Assembly: GCA_900553815.1 (NCBI GenBank)
Contig: USEY01000022.1
Coordinates: 1 to 45,114 of the forward strand
DNA from: an uncultured Bacteroides sp.
GTDB taxonomy: Bacteria > Bacteroidota > Bacteroidia > Bacteroidales > Bacteroidaceae
DNA: 45,114 bases
Direction of reading: 5' to 3'
Under the pieces are notes generated by a model that saw only the letters and a program-made list of their open reading frames with translations, made no database searches and was not told the DNA's origin. The translations under genes and the position numbers were made by a program. Positions within the stretch are counted from its first letter, which is position 1, and each line of letters opens with the position of its first letter. Positions 15,228 through 24,643 of the stretch are shown one piece after another.

Positions 15228-16673
15228 ATGATGAAGTATGGATTGAGGGGCTGCCTCCCGTTGACTCTCCTGCCGTTGCTGGCCTGCATGGCCTGCGACG
15301 GGCTGGGTGACGGGATGGATGTGCTCGATGTGGAAGTGCCTGCCGGATATGCTTTGTCGGCAGGTACTTCCACCAATTTTATCAGCTCGTCCAAGGCCTA
15401 CGACATGCCGGCCGACTGGGTGAGCGGGCAGTATGATTTTCGTTTCAACCAAGGCGATGGACTTTATGACGATGTGCGTACCAGCGACAATGGGGTAACG
15501 GGGGGCCTGGGGCCGGTATATGCCGGATATTCCTGCGGCAGTTGTCACCGCAATGCCGGGCGTACTAAGCCTACACTGTGGTCGGAAGGTGGTTCGGGCA
15601 GTTATGGTTTCTCGTCCATGTTGGTCTACATCAGCCGCAAGAACGGGGCTTTCTTCCAAGATTATGGACGTGTGCTTCACGACCAAGCCATCTATGGTGT
15701 GAAGCCCGAAGGCAAACTGAAAGTGGAATATACCTATCAGACGTTTGAGTTTCCTGACGGGGAGAAGTATGAACTGTGTAAACCTACCTATACCATTACC
15801 GACTGGTATGCAGCAGAATATAAACCTGAGGAACTGTTTTGCACGGTGCGCATTCCTCTGCGTCATGTAGGTATGGGGCAGATGATGGCGCTCGATCCCA
15901 AGGAGATAGAGGCGCTGGCGGCCAAGAGCAATTATCCGGAATATGGCATCAGCGGCCGATGTAATTACATTACTGAGCGCGGGGTGCTGAGCCTGGGGCT
16001 CTCGGGCAACAAAGCGCAGCATGCCGACCTGACGGTGGAGCTTGGCTTTTCCAGTGATATGGGTGTGACCAACAGCCGTTATCCCGAGGAAATTTGCGAA
16101 GGACAGTTGCAGGTGAACCAAGGCAGCATGATGGGATTGTCCTACGACCAGCTGGATGTCAGCACCGAGGAGATGGAAGATGTGGACCTGTACATGCAGT
16201 CGCTGGGAGTGCCGGCACGGCGCAATGTGAACGACCCTCAGGTGATAAAGGGTGAGCAGAAGTTCTATGAAGCCAAGTGTCACTTGTGTCATGTTACTAC
16301 CCTGCATACCCGTCCGCGGGGCTCCGTGCTGCTCAACGGTACCCGCCTGCCGTGGTTGGGCAACCAGACCATTCATCCTTACTCGGATTTTCTGCTCCAT
16401 GACATGGGGTCGGAAATAATGGGCGTGGGTCTTAACGACAATTACGTCAGTGGACTGGCACGCGGCAATGAGTGGCGTACTACACCGCTGTGGGGCATTG
16501 GCCTGCAGGAGATTGTTAACGGGCATACCTACTTCCTGCACGATGGCAGGGCGCGTAATCTGGTAGAGGCTATCATGTGGCACGGAGGTGAAGGCGAAGC
16601 CTCGAAAAACCTCTTCAAGAATATGAGCAAGGAAGACCGCGATGCGCTGATAGCCTTCCTGAATTCACTTTAA
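15228..16673 (+). CDS. Di-haem c-type cytochrome lipoprotein (DUF1111 / di-haem oxidoreductase family)
   Basis: A 481-residue lipoprotein (LLAC at residues 17-20) with two CxxCH haem-attachment motifs: CGSCH at about 102-106 and CHLCH at about 350-354. The length, the motif spacing and segments such as GRCNYITERGVLSLG and FLLHDMGSEIMG fit the di-haem oxidoreductase family (DUF1111, once called thiol oxidoreductase), which is related to bacterial cytochrome c peroxidases and MauG. Members are often next to imelysin genes and may oxidise or reduce iron. Both haems need covalent attachment, for which the ResB-CcsA protein at 19862 is the obvious enzyme. Two ATGs are adjacent (15228, 15231). The reaction is not known. 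Confidence 0.87.
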   Translation: MMKYGLRGCLPLTLLPLLACMACDGLGDGMDVLDVEVPAGYALSAGTSTNFISSSKAYDMPADWVSGQYDFRFNQGDGLYDDVRTSDNGVTGGLGPVYAGYSCGSCHRNAGRTKPTLWSEGGSGSYGFSSMLVYISRKNGAFFQDYGRVLHDQAIYGVKPEGKLKVEYTYQTFEFPDGEKYELCKPTYTITDWYAAEYKPEELFCTVRIPLRHVGMGQMMALDPKEIEALAAKSNYPEYGISGRCNYITERGVLSLGLSGNKAQHADLTVELGFSSDMGVTNSRYPEEICEGQLQVNQGSMMGLSYDQLDVSTEEMEDVDLYMQSLGVPARRNVNDPQVIKGEQKFYEAKCHLCHVTTLHTRPRGSVLLNGTRLPWLGNQTIHPYSDFLLHDMGSEIMGVGLNDNYVSGLARGNEWRTTPLWGIGLQEIVNGHTYFLHDGRARNLVEAIMWHGGEGEASKNLFKNMSKEDRDALIAFLNSL

Positions 16674-16700
16674 CCAATAAACAAGAATATAAGATTACAA

Positions 16701-17915
16701 ATGAAACGGATTATAAGTTTGCTGGCACTTGTGGTTTTGTTGCCGCTGGCTGCCATGGCACAATATGAAGAAGAAACGGCCAATGGCGTGGTATCACTGG
16801 CCGGTCGCGAAGGCTTTTCCATTGCCAGCAAGAAGGGCGACTTCGTGTTTAAACCTTACTTGCTGGTACAGACGTGTGGCAACTTCAATTGGTATGATGA
16901 TGAAGGGCTGGACAAGGCTTACAACCAGGACAACATAGCCAACTCTGGATTTTCGGTTCCGTATGCAGTGCTTGGCTTTACGGGGAAGGCTTTTGAGAAG
17001 GTGACTTTCAATCTTTCCATCAATGCGGCGGCCAGCGGCGGGGCACTGTTGCAACAGGCTTGGTTCGATGTGGCGTTGAAGGAACAGTTTGCCGTGCGTA
17101 TCGGTAAGTTCAAAACGCCTTTCTCACATGCTTACCTGACGACGTTGGGCGAAACGTTGCTGCCTGTCTTGCCGGTATCACTTACGTCAGCGGTCATTTT
17201 GCCTTATTCGCTGAACGCTGTTACGCCCAACATCGGCACGGGATTCGACTTGGGTGTGGAAATACATGGTCTGTTGGGTGGCCGTTTCGGTTATGAACTG
17301 GGATTGTTTAACGGCACGGGAGCATCGGTGAATACAGCGTCGAAGACCATCAGCGATGACTGGCACATACCATCGCTGCTCTATAGCGGTCGCTTGACCT
17401 ACATGCCCAAGGGTGTGATGCCTTCAACACAAGGTTCGCCCAACCGTCTGCACGAGGACAAATTGCTGTTCGGATTATCGACTTCGCTGAATGTTGAGAG
17501 TGAGAACGAGAGTACCAATGATTTCCGGGCGGGGCTGGAGTTTGCCATGTTGAAGAACAAGCTCTATCTGGCTGCTGAGATGTACTACATGAACGTAGGT
17601 TTTACCAAGCGGCAAAAAATTAATAAATCGTATAATTATTTGGGCGGTTACGTACAAAGTGGTTATTTTGTAGCTCCGCGTCTTCAGGCTGCCTTCCGCT
17701 ACGATTTCTTCAACCGGAATGGCATGGATACGAACGGTTTTCTCAATATGCCGGCGGTAGGAGTGAATTACTTCTTCAAAGGCTGTAACTTGAAGTTGCA
17801 GGCCATGTATCAGTATATAGCCCGTAGCGGACACGATTCGCAGCTCGACCGTGACAACGATAATCTGGGACTGGCTACCCATTCGGCTACCGTCATGTTG
17901 CAATATTCGTTTTAA
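16701..17915 (+). CDS. Second outer-membrane porin, 404 aa
   Basis: A signal peptide (about residues 1-20, ending AMAQ) is followed by a beta-barrel protein with porin O/P-like features: FKPYLLVQTCGNFNWYDDE, AVRIGKFKTPFSHAYLTT (the conserved inner segment of this porin group), and a canonical terminal Phe (MLQYSF). It differs in sequence and base composition from the first porin, so this is not a recent duplication. It lies 27 bp after the di-haem cytochrome gene and 27 bp before the mono-haem lipoprotein gene, with the regular spacing of a single operon. It probably forms the outer-membrane passage for a small ligand used by the cytochromes; identity unknown. Confidence 0.82.
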   Translation: MKRIISLLALVVLLPLAAMAQYEEETANGVVSLAGREGFSIASKKGDFVFKPYLLVQTCGNFNWYDDEGLDKAYNQDNIANSGFSVPYAVLGFTGKAFEKVTFNLSINAAASGGALLQQAWFDVALKEQFAVRIGKFKTPFSHAYLTTLGETLLPVLPVSLTSAVILPYSLNAVTPNIGTGFDLGVEIHGLLGGRFGYELGLFNGTGASVNTASKTISDDWHIPSLLYSGRLTYMPKGVMPSTQGSPNRLHEDKLLFGLSTSLNVESENESTNDFRAGLEFAMLKNKLYLAAEMYYMNVGFTKRQKINKSYNYLGGYVQSGYFVAPRLQAAFRYDFFNRNGMDTNGFLNMPAVGVNYFFKGCNLKLQAMYQYIARSGHDSQLDRDNDNLGLATHSATVMLQYSF

Positions 17916-17942
17916 TCCCCGGTGGAAGAAAGGATATGAGAT

Positions 17943-18677
17943 ATGAAGACAAGGAGGAATAGCCGGATGACTATGCTGATAACGATTGTGTCAGTCATCT
18001 TGTTGGCGAGTGCCTGCGACGACGGGAGGATATATGAGGAAACTTATACGCCTGGCATGGAAGGGCGGGTAATGAAACTGACGGGTATAGTCAACGGACA
18101 GGATACCTGGCCTAAAGGCTACAGCTTGGTAATGGCCGGTTTTGAGGAAGGCAGTAACTATGCATTGATAACGAAATCGCTGCCGGTACCTGATGTTGGG
18201 ACAGGACGCGTGGAGGCTGTTATGTCGGGCATAGGTAGTGAGGTGACATCCGTGGAGTTGTGTGTGGTCAACCGTCTTCGTGAACGGGTGGTATCGTTTG
18301 TCAGCCGCGATTGTGCTGCCGGTGCGGGCGATACCATCATGGTCGATGCCGGAGAAGTGAATGTAGGCATGTTCAACGCCATTCAAAGGCAGGTGTTTGA
18401 TAAGTCGTGTACGGCCTGCCATGGCTTGGCAACAAGTGATGCCGCCAGTCTGAATCTGTTGGAAGGGAAAAGCTATGATGCGTTGCTGAATGTACCTTCC
18501 ACCGTATTGGACGGGAAAATGCGTGTGGAAGCCGGCAATGCCGAGGAAAGTACTTTATACTTGATACTGGGTACCACCCTTAGTACCGATTGGGGAGTAG
18601 ACCATTCTCAGATGCTGACGTCGGCGGAGCTGGTTTCGCTGGTGGAGGACTGGATAGACAACGGAGCGGAAAAATGA
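17943..18677 (+). CDS. Mono-haem cytochrome c lipoprotein, 244 aa
   Basis: The product has a lipoprotein-type signal (ILLASAC, Cys25). An N-terminal beta-rich domain of about 120 residues has no recognised family. A C-terminal domain carries one haem motif, CTACH at about 156-160, followed by LNLLEGKSYDALLNVPS and EAGNAEESTLYLIL, the pattern of the small cytochrome domains seen in planctomycete-type c proteins (PF07635-like). It is probably an envelope electron carrier for the di-haem cytochrome two genes upstream. The Met ligand may lie in the segment before the C-terminus (QMLTSAELV). Maturation would again depend on ResB-CcsA. Confidence 0.8.
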   Translation: MKTRRNSRMTMLITIVSVILLASACDDGRIYEETYTPGMEGRVMKLTGIVNGQDTWPKGYSLVMAGFEEGSNYALITKSLPVPDVGTGRVEAVMSGIGSEVTSVELCVVNRLRERVVSFVSRDCAAGAGDTIMVDAGEVNVGMFNAIQRQVFDKSCTACHGLATSDAASLNLLEGKSYDALLNVPSTVLDGKMRVEAGNAEESTLYLILGTTLSTDWGVDHSQMLTSAELVSLVEDWIDNGAEK

Positions 18678-18719
18678 TGGAAGAATATGACAAAATAATG
18701 AAAGACAATATAATAAGAT

Positions 18720-19865
18720 ATGGAAAGACAATATATCAGGTTAACGAAGGCTGAGGCTGAGATTTCGGCCTTCAGACCGGGGGAAGGAGTGGCCGAATAT
18801 CAGGTAATGATACATGTACTGGAGCGTCAGGATACGTATGAGGAGCAGCTAGGTGCGCTGATGGATGCTTACCGCGAGCTGCGCGAAGGCGTGCTGCAGG
18901 GAACGGTGGCGGCTTTCATGCGTTTTTTTCTGAGCGATGCGGCCAATCAGGCCGACTATGTGCTGGCAACAGCTACGGAACAGCTGGATTGTGCGCTGTC
19001 GGTGGTGGAGCAACCGCCATTGGACGGCAGTAAGGTGGCCTTGTGGGTTTATCTGCTGACCGGTGTGCAGACAAGGGTGCAGCCGGGAGGACTCTATAGC
19101 CTGACGCACGGTGCTTATACACACTACTGGGGCGGCAGCGCTTTCAACCGGGCCGTGAACTCTGAGTATCAGGCGCGCCTGTTGCTGAACGACTACGTGA
19201 TGCAGCTTATGGAACAAGGTTGCACGCTGGCAGACAACTGCCTGCGCACGTGGTTCTTTGTGCAGAACATCGACGTGAACTATGCCGGTGTGGTGAAGGC
19301 GCGCAATGAAGTGTTTGCCACCCAAAACCTGACCGAACACACCCACTACATAGCCAGTACGGGCATTGCCGGGCGACATGCTGACCCCAAGGTGTCTGTC
19401 CTGCTCGATACGTATGCGGTGAAGGGACTGAAGCCGGGACAGGTGCACTACCTGTATGCACCGGCTTATCTGAATCCTACGTACGAATATGGGGTCAGCT
19501 TTGAACGGGGGACGTACATTGACTACGGCGACCGGCGGCACATACTAATCTCGGGCACGGCCAGCATCAATAACAAGGGCGAAGTGGTGCATCCGCGCAA
19601 TGTGCGGCGACAGACGGAGCGCATGTGGGAGAATGTGGAAGCGTTGCTTCGTGAGGCGGGTGCCGGATTTGAGCAGGTGGGGCAGATGATTGTTTACCTG
19701 CGCGACATGGCCGACTATCAGGTGGTGAAGGCGTTGTTCGATGCCCGTTTCCCGGATATTCCCAAGGTATTTGTGCTGGCACCGGTTTGCCGGCCGGGAT
19801 GGCTGGTTGAGATGGAATGCATGGCTGTGCTGCCGCAGCAATGCAGCGAATATCCCTGCCTATGA
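18720..19865 (+). CDS. RidA/YjgF-fold protein, FkbO-like, 381 aa
   Basis: No signal peptide. The C-terminal half, from about residue 225 (RRHILISGTASINNKGEVVHP) to CRPGWLVEMECMAVL, is a RidA/YjgF-type domain. The N-terminal half contains a related fold (HYWGGSAFNRAVNSEYQARLLLNDY near the middle). The two-part layout and length resemble the FkbO/Hyg5 chorismatase group and relatives annotated as translation initiation inhibitors. I cannot tell whether a chorismatase site is present. A cytoplasmic enzyme of this kind in a cytochrome operon is unexpected: it could make a small aromatic molecule, possibly an iron ligand or quinone precursor, or detoxify reactive intermediates. Its stop codon overlaps the next start (ATGA), so it is coupled to cytochrome c synthase. 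Confidence 0.7.
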   Translation: MERQYIRLTKAEAEISAFRPGEGVAEYQVMIHVLERQDTYEEQLGALMDAYRELREGVLQGTVAAFMRFFLSDAANQADYVLATATEQLDCALSVVEQPPLDGSKVALWVYLLTGVQTRVQPGGLYSLTHGAYTHYWGGSAFNRAVNSEYQARLLLNDYVMQLMEQGCTLADNCLRTWFFVQNIDVNYAGVVKARNEVFATQNLTEHTHYIASTGIAGRHADPKVSVLLDTYAVKGLKPGQVHYLYAPAYLNPTYEYGVSFERGTYIDYGDRRHILISGTASINNKGEVVHPRNVRRQTERMWENVEALLREAGAGFEQVGQMIVYLRDMADYQVVKALFDARFPDIPKVFVLAPVCRPGWLVEMECMAVLPQQCSEYPCL

Positions 19866-21919
19866 AACGGATAACCGTAGCTGTATATATCGGTCTTGTG
19901 GTGCTGTTGGCGGTGGCTACCGTTGTTGAACAGCTTCGCGGGACCGGCTTTGTGGAGCAGCATGTGTATCACACGTGGTGGTTCTGTGCGCTGTGGGCTC
20001 TGTTTGGTGCCGGGGTGCTGGTGGCCATAGTGGGGCGCAGGCTTTGGAAACGCGTTCCGTTGCTGTTGTTGCATGCTTCCTTTTTAGTGATTTTGCTGGG
20101 GGCTGCTTTTACCTTTTTGGAGGGTAAGAGCGGCTATCTGCATCTGGAGGAGGGGGAAACTGCCCGAAGCTTTGTAGACGGGGAGGACATGCGCAGGCTG
20201 GACCTGCCTTTTGCCTTGCGGCTGGATAGCTTCCGGGTGGCGTATTATTCGGGTACGGATGCACCGGCTGACTTCAGAAGCTACGTGACGTTGGAGCAGG
20301 AGGGGAATGTGAGTCGGGTGTGCATATCCATGAACCGCATATTGTCGGTAGAGGGGTATCGCTTCTATCAGTCGTCATACGATGATGACGGCAAGGGAAG
20401 TGTGCTGTCCGTCAGCTACGACCCTTGGGGCATTGGGCTGACGTATGCGGGCTACTGGTTGCTGGGATTGTCGTTGCTGGCATTGCTGGTGTGGCGAGGC
20501 GGTGAGTTTCGGCGTCTGTTGCGCCATCCGTTGTTGCGCCGGGGCGGGATGCTTGTACTGTTGTTTCTGCCGGGCGGATGGTTGCAACCGGCACGGGCAG
20601 CAGGCATTACGCCGGTGCCTCTGAGCGATGCAGACAGCCTGAAGCAGACGCAAGTGATATACCACGACCGTGTGGTGCCCTTCAATACATTGGCGCTCGA
20701 CTTCCTGAAGAAAGTGACTGGGCGTACTGCATGGGGCGGATATACGGCCGAGCAGGTGGTGCTGGGCTGGATGAGACATCCGGAAGAGTGGCAGTTCGTT
20801 CCCCTGATTCAGGTGAAGGACAAGGAACTGAGAAAACGGCTGAACCTGAAAGACGGCCATGCGAGGCTGGCGGACCTGTTTGACGGCGAGCACTACAAAC
20901 TGCAGGGCCTTTGGGACGGGGGAGCAGGTAATGGCCGTGAGAAAACAAGGCTGGACAAGGCCATACTGGATGTGGACGAAAAGGTGGGGCTTATCTTGAT
21001 GTTGCGTGGTGGTACATTGTTTCGTCTTTTGCCCGATGATGGCAGCATAGCTCCTTTGTCGCATGGTAAAGTAAGGGCAGAGCTGTTTTATAACAGTATT
21101 CCTTTCAGCAGGCTGCTTTTTATGGTCAATCTGACCTTGGGGGTACTTGCTTTTTCGCTGTTGCTTTATGCCGGTGTCCGCAGGCATCGGGGAGGAGCGG
21201 CATGGGTCGGTTCTCACTGGATGGCGTTGGCTGAGCGTTTGCTGTCTGTTTTGCTGCTTGTCTCCTGCCTGTTTCATACGGTGGGCTATGGGTTGCGCTG
21301 GTACATCGGCGGGCGCATTCCGCTAAGCAATGGCTATGAGACCATGCTGTTTCTGGCGTGGGCCATCCTGCTGATTGCCTGTTTGCTGCGCAGGCGTTTC
21401 CCTTTTATGGTGGCGTTTGGTTTCCTGTTGTCGGGATTTACGCTGCTGGTGGCCTATCTGGGAGAAATGAATCCTCACATCACACCCCTGATGCCGGTGT
21501 TGGCTTCGCCGTTGCTCAGCCTGCACGTGTCGCTCATCATGATGGCCTATGCCTTGTTTGCCTTTATGATGCTGGGCGGCGTGCTGGCTCTATGTCGTCG
21601 CGAGTCGGGTGAGATGCTGATGCTGCTTAGCCGGCTGCTACTCTATCCGGCTCTGTTCCTGCTGGGTATAGGCATCGTGTTGGGAGCCGTATGGGCCAAC
21701 CAGTCGTGGGGACGCTATTGGGCGTGGGACCCCAAGGAGGTATGGGCACTGATTACTTTCATGGTCTATGGGCTGGCTTTCCATTCGCAAAGTCTGGGGT
21801 GGTTTCGTCGGCCGTGTATCTTCCACGGCTATATGGTAGCCGCTTTTCTGGTGGTGCTGATGACGTATTTTGGTGTCAACTATCTGTTGGGCGGCATGCA
21901 CAGCTATGCCAACGGTTGA
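19862..21919 (+). CDS. ccsBA: Fused ResB-CcsA cytochrome c synthase (system II)
   Basis: A 685-residue membrane protein combining both parts of system II cytochrome c biogenesis. The N-terminal ResB/CcsB-like part (about 1-440) has helices near 7-23, 36-52 and 60-80, a large periplasmic region, a helix near 200-216 and another near 420-440. The C-terminal CcsA part (about 455-685) has six or more helices and the tryptophan-rich haem-binding WWD motif WGRYWAWDPKEVW at about 616-628, with candidate haem-ligand histidines on both sides (LHVSLIMMAY; FHSQSLGW). It exports haem and attaches it to CxxCH motifs. ATG 19862 is preferred over an in-frame start 45 bp upstream because it gives a normal membrane start and the ATGA overlap. 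Last gene of the operon; the targets are presumably the cytochromes at 15228 and 17943. Confidence 0.87.
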   Translation: MKRITVAVYIGLVVLLAVATVVEQLRGTGFVEQHVYHTWWFCALWALFGAGVLVAIVGRRLWKRVPLLLLHASFLVILLGAAFTFLEGKSGYLHLEEGETARSFVDGEDMRRLDLPFALRLDSFRVAYYSGTDAPADFRSYVTLEQEGNVSRVCISMNRILSVEGYRFYQSSYDDDGKGSVLSVSYDPWGIGLTYAGYWLLGLSLLALLVWRGGEFRRLLRHPLLRRGGMLVLLFLPGGWLQPARAAGITPVPLSDADSLKQTQVIYHDRVVPFNTLALDFLKKVTGRTAWGGYTAEQVVLGWMRHPEEWQFVPLIQVKDKELRKRLNLKDGHARLADLFDGEHYKLQGLWDGGAGNGREKTRLDKAILDVDEKVGLILMLRGGTLFRLLPDDGSIAPLSHGKVRAELFYNSIPFSRLLFMVNLTLGVLAFSLLLYAGVRRHRGGAAWVGSHWMALAERLLSVLLLVSCLFHTVGYGLRWYIGGRIPLSNGYETMLFLAWAILLIACLLRRRFPFMVAFGFLLSGFTLLVAYLGEMNPHITPLMPVLASPLLSLHVSLIMMAYALFAFMMLGGVLALCRRESGEMLMLLSRLLLYPALFLLGIGIVLGAVWANQSWGRYWAWDPKEVWALITFMVYGLAFHSQSLGWFRRPCIFHGYMVAAFLVVLMTYFGVNYLLGGMHSYANG

Positions 21920-22309
21920 TTGTTGTGCTTTGTTTGCCAGCTGCCAATGGCAGATGGCGCTACCTATATATGGTGAGCGGAGCATGGGTAAATACCCACA
22001 TCAGGCGATTGCCGCTTTGCAGGACAACCTCTATCTTTGCAGCATCAGATTTTAAATGAATTAGTTAGTCATAATTACGTAACCACTTATTTTTATTAGG
22101 GAAAAATAGCTCCCCGTTTCCTGATGTGAATCACGAAACGGGGAGTTTTTGTTGTATAAGCCGAATTGTTGTAAACACTTGATTTAATTGGCTGTAAGGA
22201 ACGTGTGGGTTGAATTCTTTATTTTTATGTGGCTGTAATGCTTACAATAAAGTTACTGCTACTCGTTGATAAATAGTTGTTCTTGGCGAATATTTTTATT
22301 GCATATATC
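21920..22309. other. Intergenic region after the cytochrome operon
   Basis: About 390 bp, with 543 bp in total before the AraC gene. It contains the strong terminator at 22110-22150 and AT-rich sequence leading to the AraC promoter. A 61-codon frame ending at 22055 has no hydrophobic or domain pattern and is not called. I see no structured RNA other than the terminator. Confidence 0.6.
22110..22150 (+). terminator. Strong intrinsic terminator of the cytochrome operon
   Basis: CTCCCCGTTTC (22110-22120) pairs perfectly with GAAACGGGGAG (22135-22145) around a 14-nt loop and is followed directly by TTTTT. It lies 190 bp after the ResB-CcsA stop codon. Confidence 0.93.
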
Positions 22310-22341
22310 TTGAAGAAAAAGAAATAAAACTTATAACTTTG
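22310..22341 (+). promoter_or_regulatory. Promoter of the AraC-family gene
   Basis: TTG at 22310-22312, a 21-bp spacer and TAACTTTG at 22334-22341 match the Bacteroides promoter consensus. The predicted transcript would have a leader of about 115 nt before ATG 22463. Confidence 0.68.
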
Positions 22342-22462
22342 TAGGAGCAAATTTAGAAAAATATAGGGAAAGTGTGCTGGTTTATAAGGTTTTATGCAGA
22401 CTTGCTATAAATTTCTATACGGTTGACCTTGTTATCTCGGTTTTAATGAAGGAGAAGACACT

Positions 22463-23590
22463 ATGAATCATTTGCTTTACAGTTATTCGCTTTGTGTCGC
22501 GTTGCCGCTGATGCTGTTCTTCGGTTTTTATTTGCTATTGGCCAGAACACCTCATAAAGCCATTTTTGCCAATTTCCTTTTATCACGCCGGCTGATGGGT
22601 ACGGCTTTGCTGCTACTCGCGGCAAATTATTTTGTACATTTCTATTTTGAAATCAGATTTCTGAATGTGAATGCTGCCATATTGATGAACCTGTTGACCT
22701 ATTTTCTGTGTTATTGGCTTTTCAGTTCGGCACTTACTACATTGCTCGACCGCTTTTATATTACGCGGCGGCGGTTTAGTGTGCACCTGTTTTTGTGGGT
22801 CTTGTTTTCAGTGCTTGCCACTGTCGTCTTGTTTGTTTTGCCTAAGGGGATTGTGCAGACAGTGGGACTGTTTGCAATGGCAATGTGGCTGGTGATTTAT
22901 GGAATCGTTTTGGCCCGCAGGCTGCTCCTTGCTTATTATAGGGCCGTCAAACTGTTTAAAGATTCGCATTCGGATGATATTGGTGCGTATATCCGGTGGA
23001 TGTCTATCTTTACGTATTGGGCTCTTTTCTTTGGTGTAGGATGTGGATTATTGACTTTTTTGCCGGATGAGTATGTGTTTATTTGGATTCTTTCGTCCGT
23101 TCCTTTCTATATCTACCTTTATTGTTCGTATATGAATTATTTGTTGTTTTATGAACAGGTGGAGACTGCGTTTGAGCTGGATATGCCTTCGGAAGAGGTC
23201 TTGTACGAGGAGGTGGATGAAGAATTGATAGCGCCTTCTTATTACACGGATATTACTGAGAAAATAATGGCCTGGAAAGAGGAAAACGGTTTTGTACAGC
23301 CGGGACTGACCATCAAGGAACTTGCTGAGATACTGCATACGAACCGTACTTACCTGTCGGGCTACATCAAGAGTGCCTATCAAATGTCGTTTCGTGATTG
23401 GATTACAGAGCTTCGTCTGGACTATTCGAAACGGTTGCTCGCCCAGAATCCGGAGTTGACAATCGCCAATATTTCCGAAATGTCGGGCTTTCAGTCACCC
23501 AGTCATTTTATCAGATTGTTCAAGGAGAGGGAAGACGAGTCGCCGGCTAAATGGAGAAAGGTAAAGGAGCAGGAAACTGCTGCCGTATAA
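22463..23590 (+). CDS. Membrane-bound AraC-family regulator, 375 aa
   Basis: Residues 1 to about 235 contain seven hydrophobic helices (about 8-26, 44-62, 72-93, 106-125, 130-150, 185-202, 208-228). A linker follows, then an AraC-type double helix-turn-helix at about 275-370, with GLTIKELAEILHTNRTYLSGYIK as the first HTH and LTIANISEMSGFQSPSHFIRLFKE as the second. This 7TM-AraC arrangement is common in Bacteroidetes; a membrane sensor controls DNA binding on the cytoplasmic side. Ligand and targets are unknown. The gene stands alone between the cytochrome operon terminator and the convergent nadK gene, with its own promoter. Confidence 0.88.
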   Translation: MNHLLYSYSLCVALPLMLFFGFYLLLARTPHKAIFANFLLSRRLMGTALLLLAANYFVHFYFEIRFLNVNAAILMNLLTYFLCYWLFSSALTTLLDRFYITRRRFSVHLFLWVLFSVLATVVLFVLPKGIVQTVGLFAMAMWLVIYGIVLARRLLLAYYRAVKLFKDSHSDDIGAYIRWMSIFTYWALFFGVGCGLLTFLPDEYVFIWILSSVPFYIYLYCSYMNYLLFYEQVETAFELDMPSEEVLYEEVDEELIAPSYYTDITEKIMAWKEENGFVQPGLTIKELAEILHTNRTYLSGYIKSAYQMSFRDWITELRLDYSKRLLAQNPELTIANISEMSGFQSPSHFIRLFKEREDESPAKWRKVKEQETAAV

Positions 23591-23700
23591 GGCTGTCAAA
23601 GGCTTGGAAAGCAAAAACTTCTTGGGCAGCTGAAAGGTTTCCTGTTGCATGGACCTGGTTCAGAAACGGATGTCTGGCAGGTCATCTGTCAGGAAGGGAT

Positions 23701-24570
23701 TTATCTGACGTCGGCTCCCCACATCATTTTGTTGCGCAACGTGTCGAAAAAGATATGGTTGAAGCGTTTCACTACCTTGATGGTATAGTCGGCACGGCAA
23801 ATGGTGAGTTCGGTATTTTCCTGACAGGGTTCGCTGCGTCCATCGATGGCTACGAGAAAATTATGGTTGCGGCTTTCAACGTTGAGGGTGATTTCCCAAT
23901 CGTCGCGGATAACGATAGGACGTACGTTGAGGCTATGGGGGGCTACGGGGGTAATGGCTATGGTCTTGCTGTGGGGCACAATGATGGGGCCTCCTACACT
24001 GAGCGAATAGGCCGTAGAGCCCGTGGGAGTGGCGATGACCAGTCCGTCGGCCTGGTAGGTGGTGAGCGGTGCACCGTTGATGGCGGTGTGTATGCTTATC
24101 ATGGATGAGCTGTCGCGCTTCAGAACGGCTATTTCGTTGAGTGCATACGGGTCGCGTTGCAGCTTCTCGTTGTCGCATTTCAGTTGCAGCACGCTTCTTT
24201 CTTCTACCTTGTATCTGTTTTCATGAATCTCGTTGAAGGTTTCTTCCATTTCCTCGGGAGAGATATCGGCCAGAAAGCCCAGTCTGCCGGTGTTGATACC
24301 CAGGATGGGAATGTTCTTGCGTCCGACCCGGCTTGCTGCTTTCAGAAAAGTGCCGTCGCCACCCATGCTTATTACCATGTCGGCGGTAAAGTTGCTACCG
24401 TCGAATAGTTCAGCGTCAGGAATATCAATGTGTAGGACATCGGTGAGAAAATAGTAGAATTCCCGGCAGATACAGATTTCGGCATCATGCTGCTTCAGCA
24501 GTCTGAAAAGGTCTTCGGCAGAAGATGACTTTTTGGCTTGATATACGTTTCCAAAGATAGCAAACTTCAT
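23701..24570 (-). CDS. nadK: NAD kinase
   Basis: This 289-residue cytoplasmic enzyme phosphorylates NAD at the 2' hydroxyl to make NADP. All diagnostic motifs are present: GGDGT at 70-74 (catalytic Asp72), INTGRLGFL at 92-100, NE at 145-146 and TPTGSTAYS at 181-189. The length is normal. It is divergent from pdxJ with a 104-bp shared gap. Its own promoter is weak by eye: CATCTTTG, one mismatch from the -7 consensus, on the minus strand at 24593-24600. This nadK/pdxJ/exbBD neighbourhood is common in Bacteroides. Confidence 0.96.
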   Translation of the reverse strand: MKFAIFGNVYQAKKSSSAEDLFRLLKQHDAEICICREFYYFLTDVLHIDIPDAELFDGSNFTADMVISMGGDGTFLKAASRVGRKNIPILGINTGRLGFLADISPEEMEETFNEIHENRYKVEERSVLQLKCDNEKLQRDPYALNEIAVLKRDSSSMISIHTAINGAPLTTYQADGLVIATPTGSTAYSLSVGGPIIVPHSKTIAITPVAPHSLNVRPIVIRDDWEITLNVESRNHNFLVAIDGRSEPCQENTELTICRADYTIKVVKRFNHIFFDTLRNKMMWGADVR

Positions 24571-24643
24571 TGTTGTTCAGTTGTTAGGTTTGCAAAGATG
24601 GTATTTTTTTCTCAGAATGCTGCCAACTTATCGCTATTATTTG

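Noticed and set aside
14130..16583. Very long minus-strand open frame (817 codons) opposite imelysin and the di-haem cytochrome
   Set aside because: It mirrors the codon structure of the plus-strand genes, which carry signal peptides, haem motifs and GxHxxE; the antisense product has no recognisable domain.
21870..22055. 61-codon plus-strand frame after ResB-CcsA
   Set aside because: It begins inside ccsBA in another frame and has no hydrophobic, domain or ribosome binding pattern.
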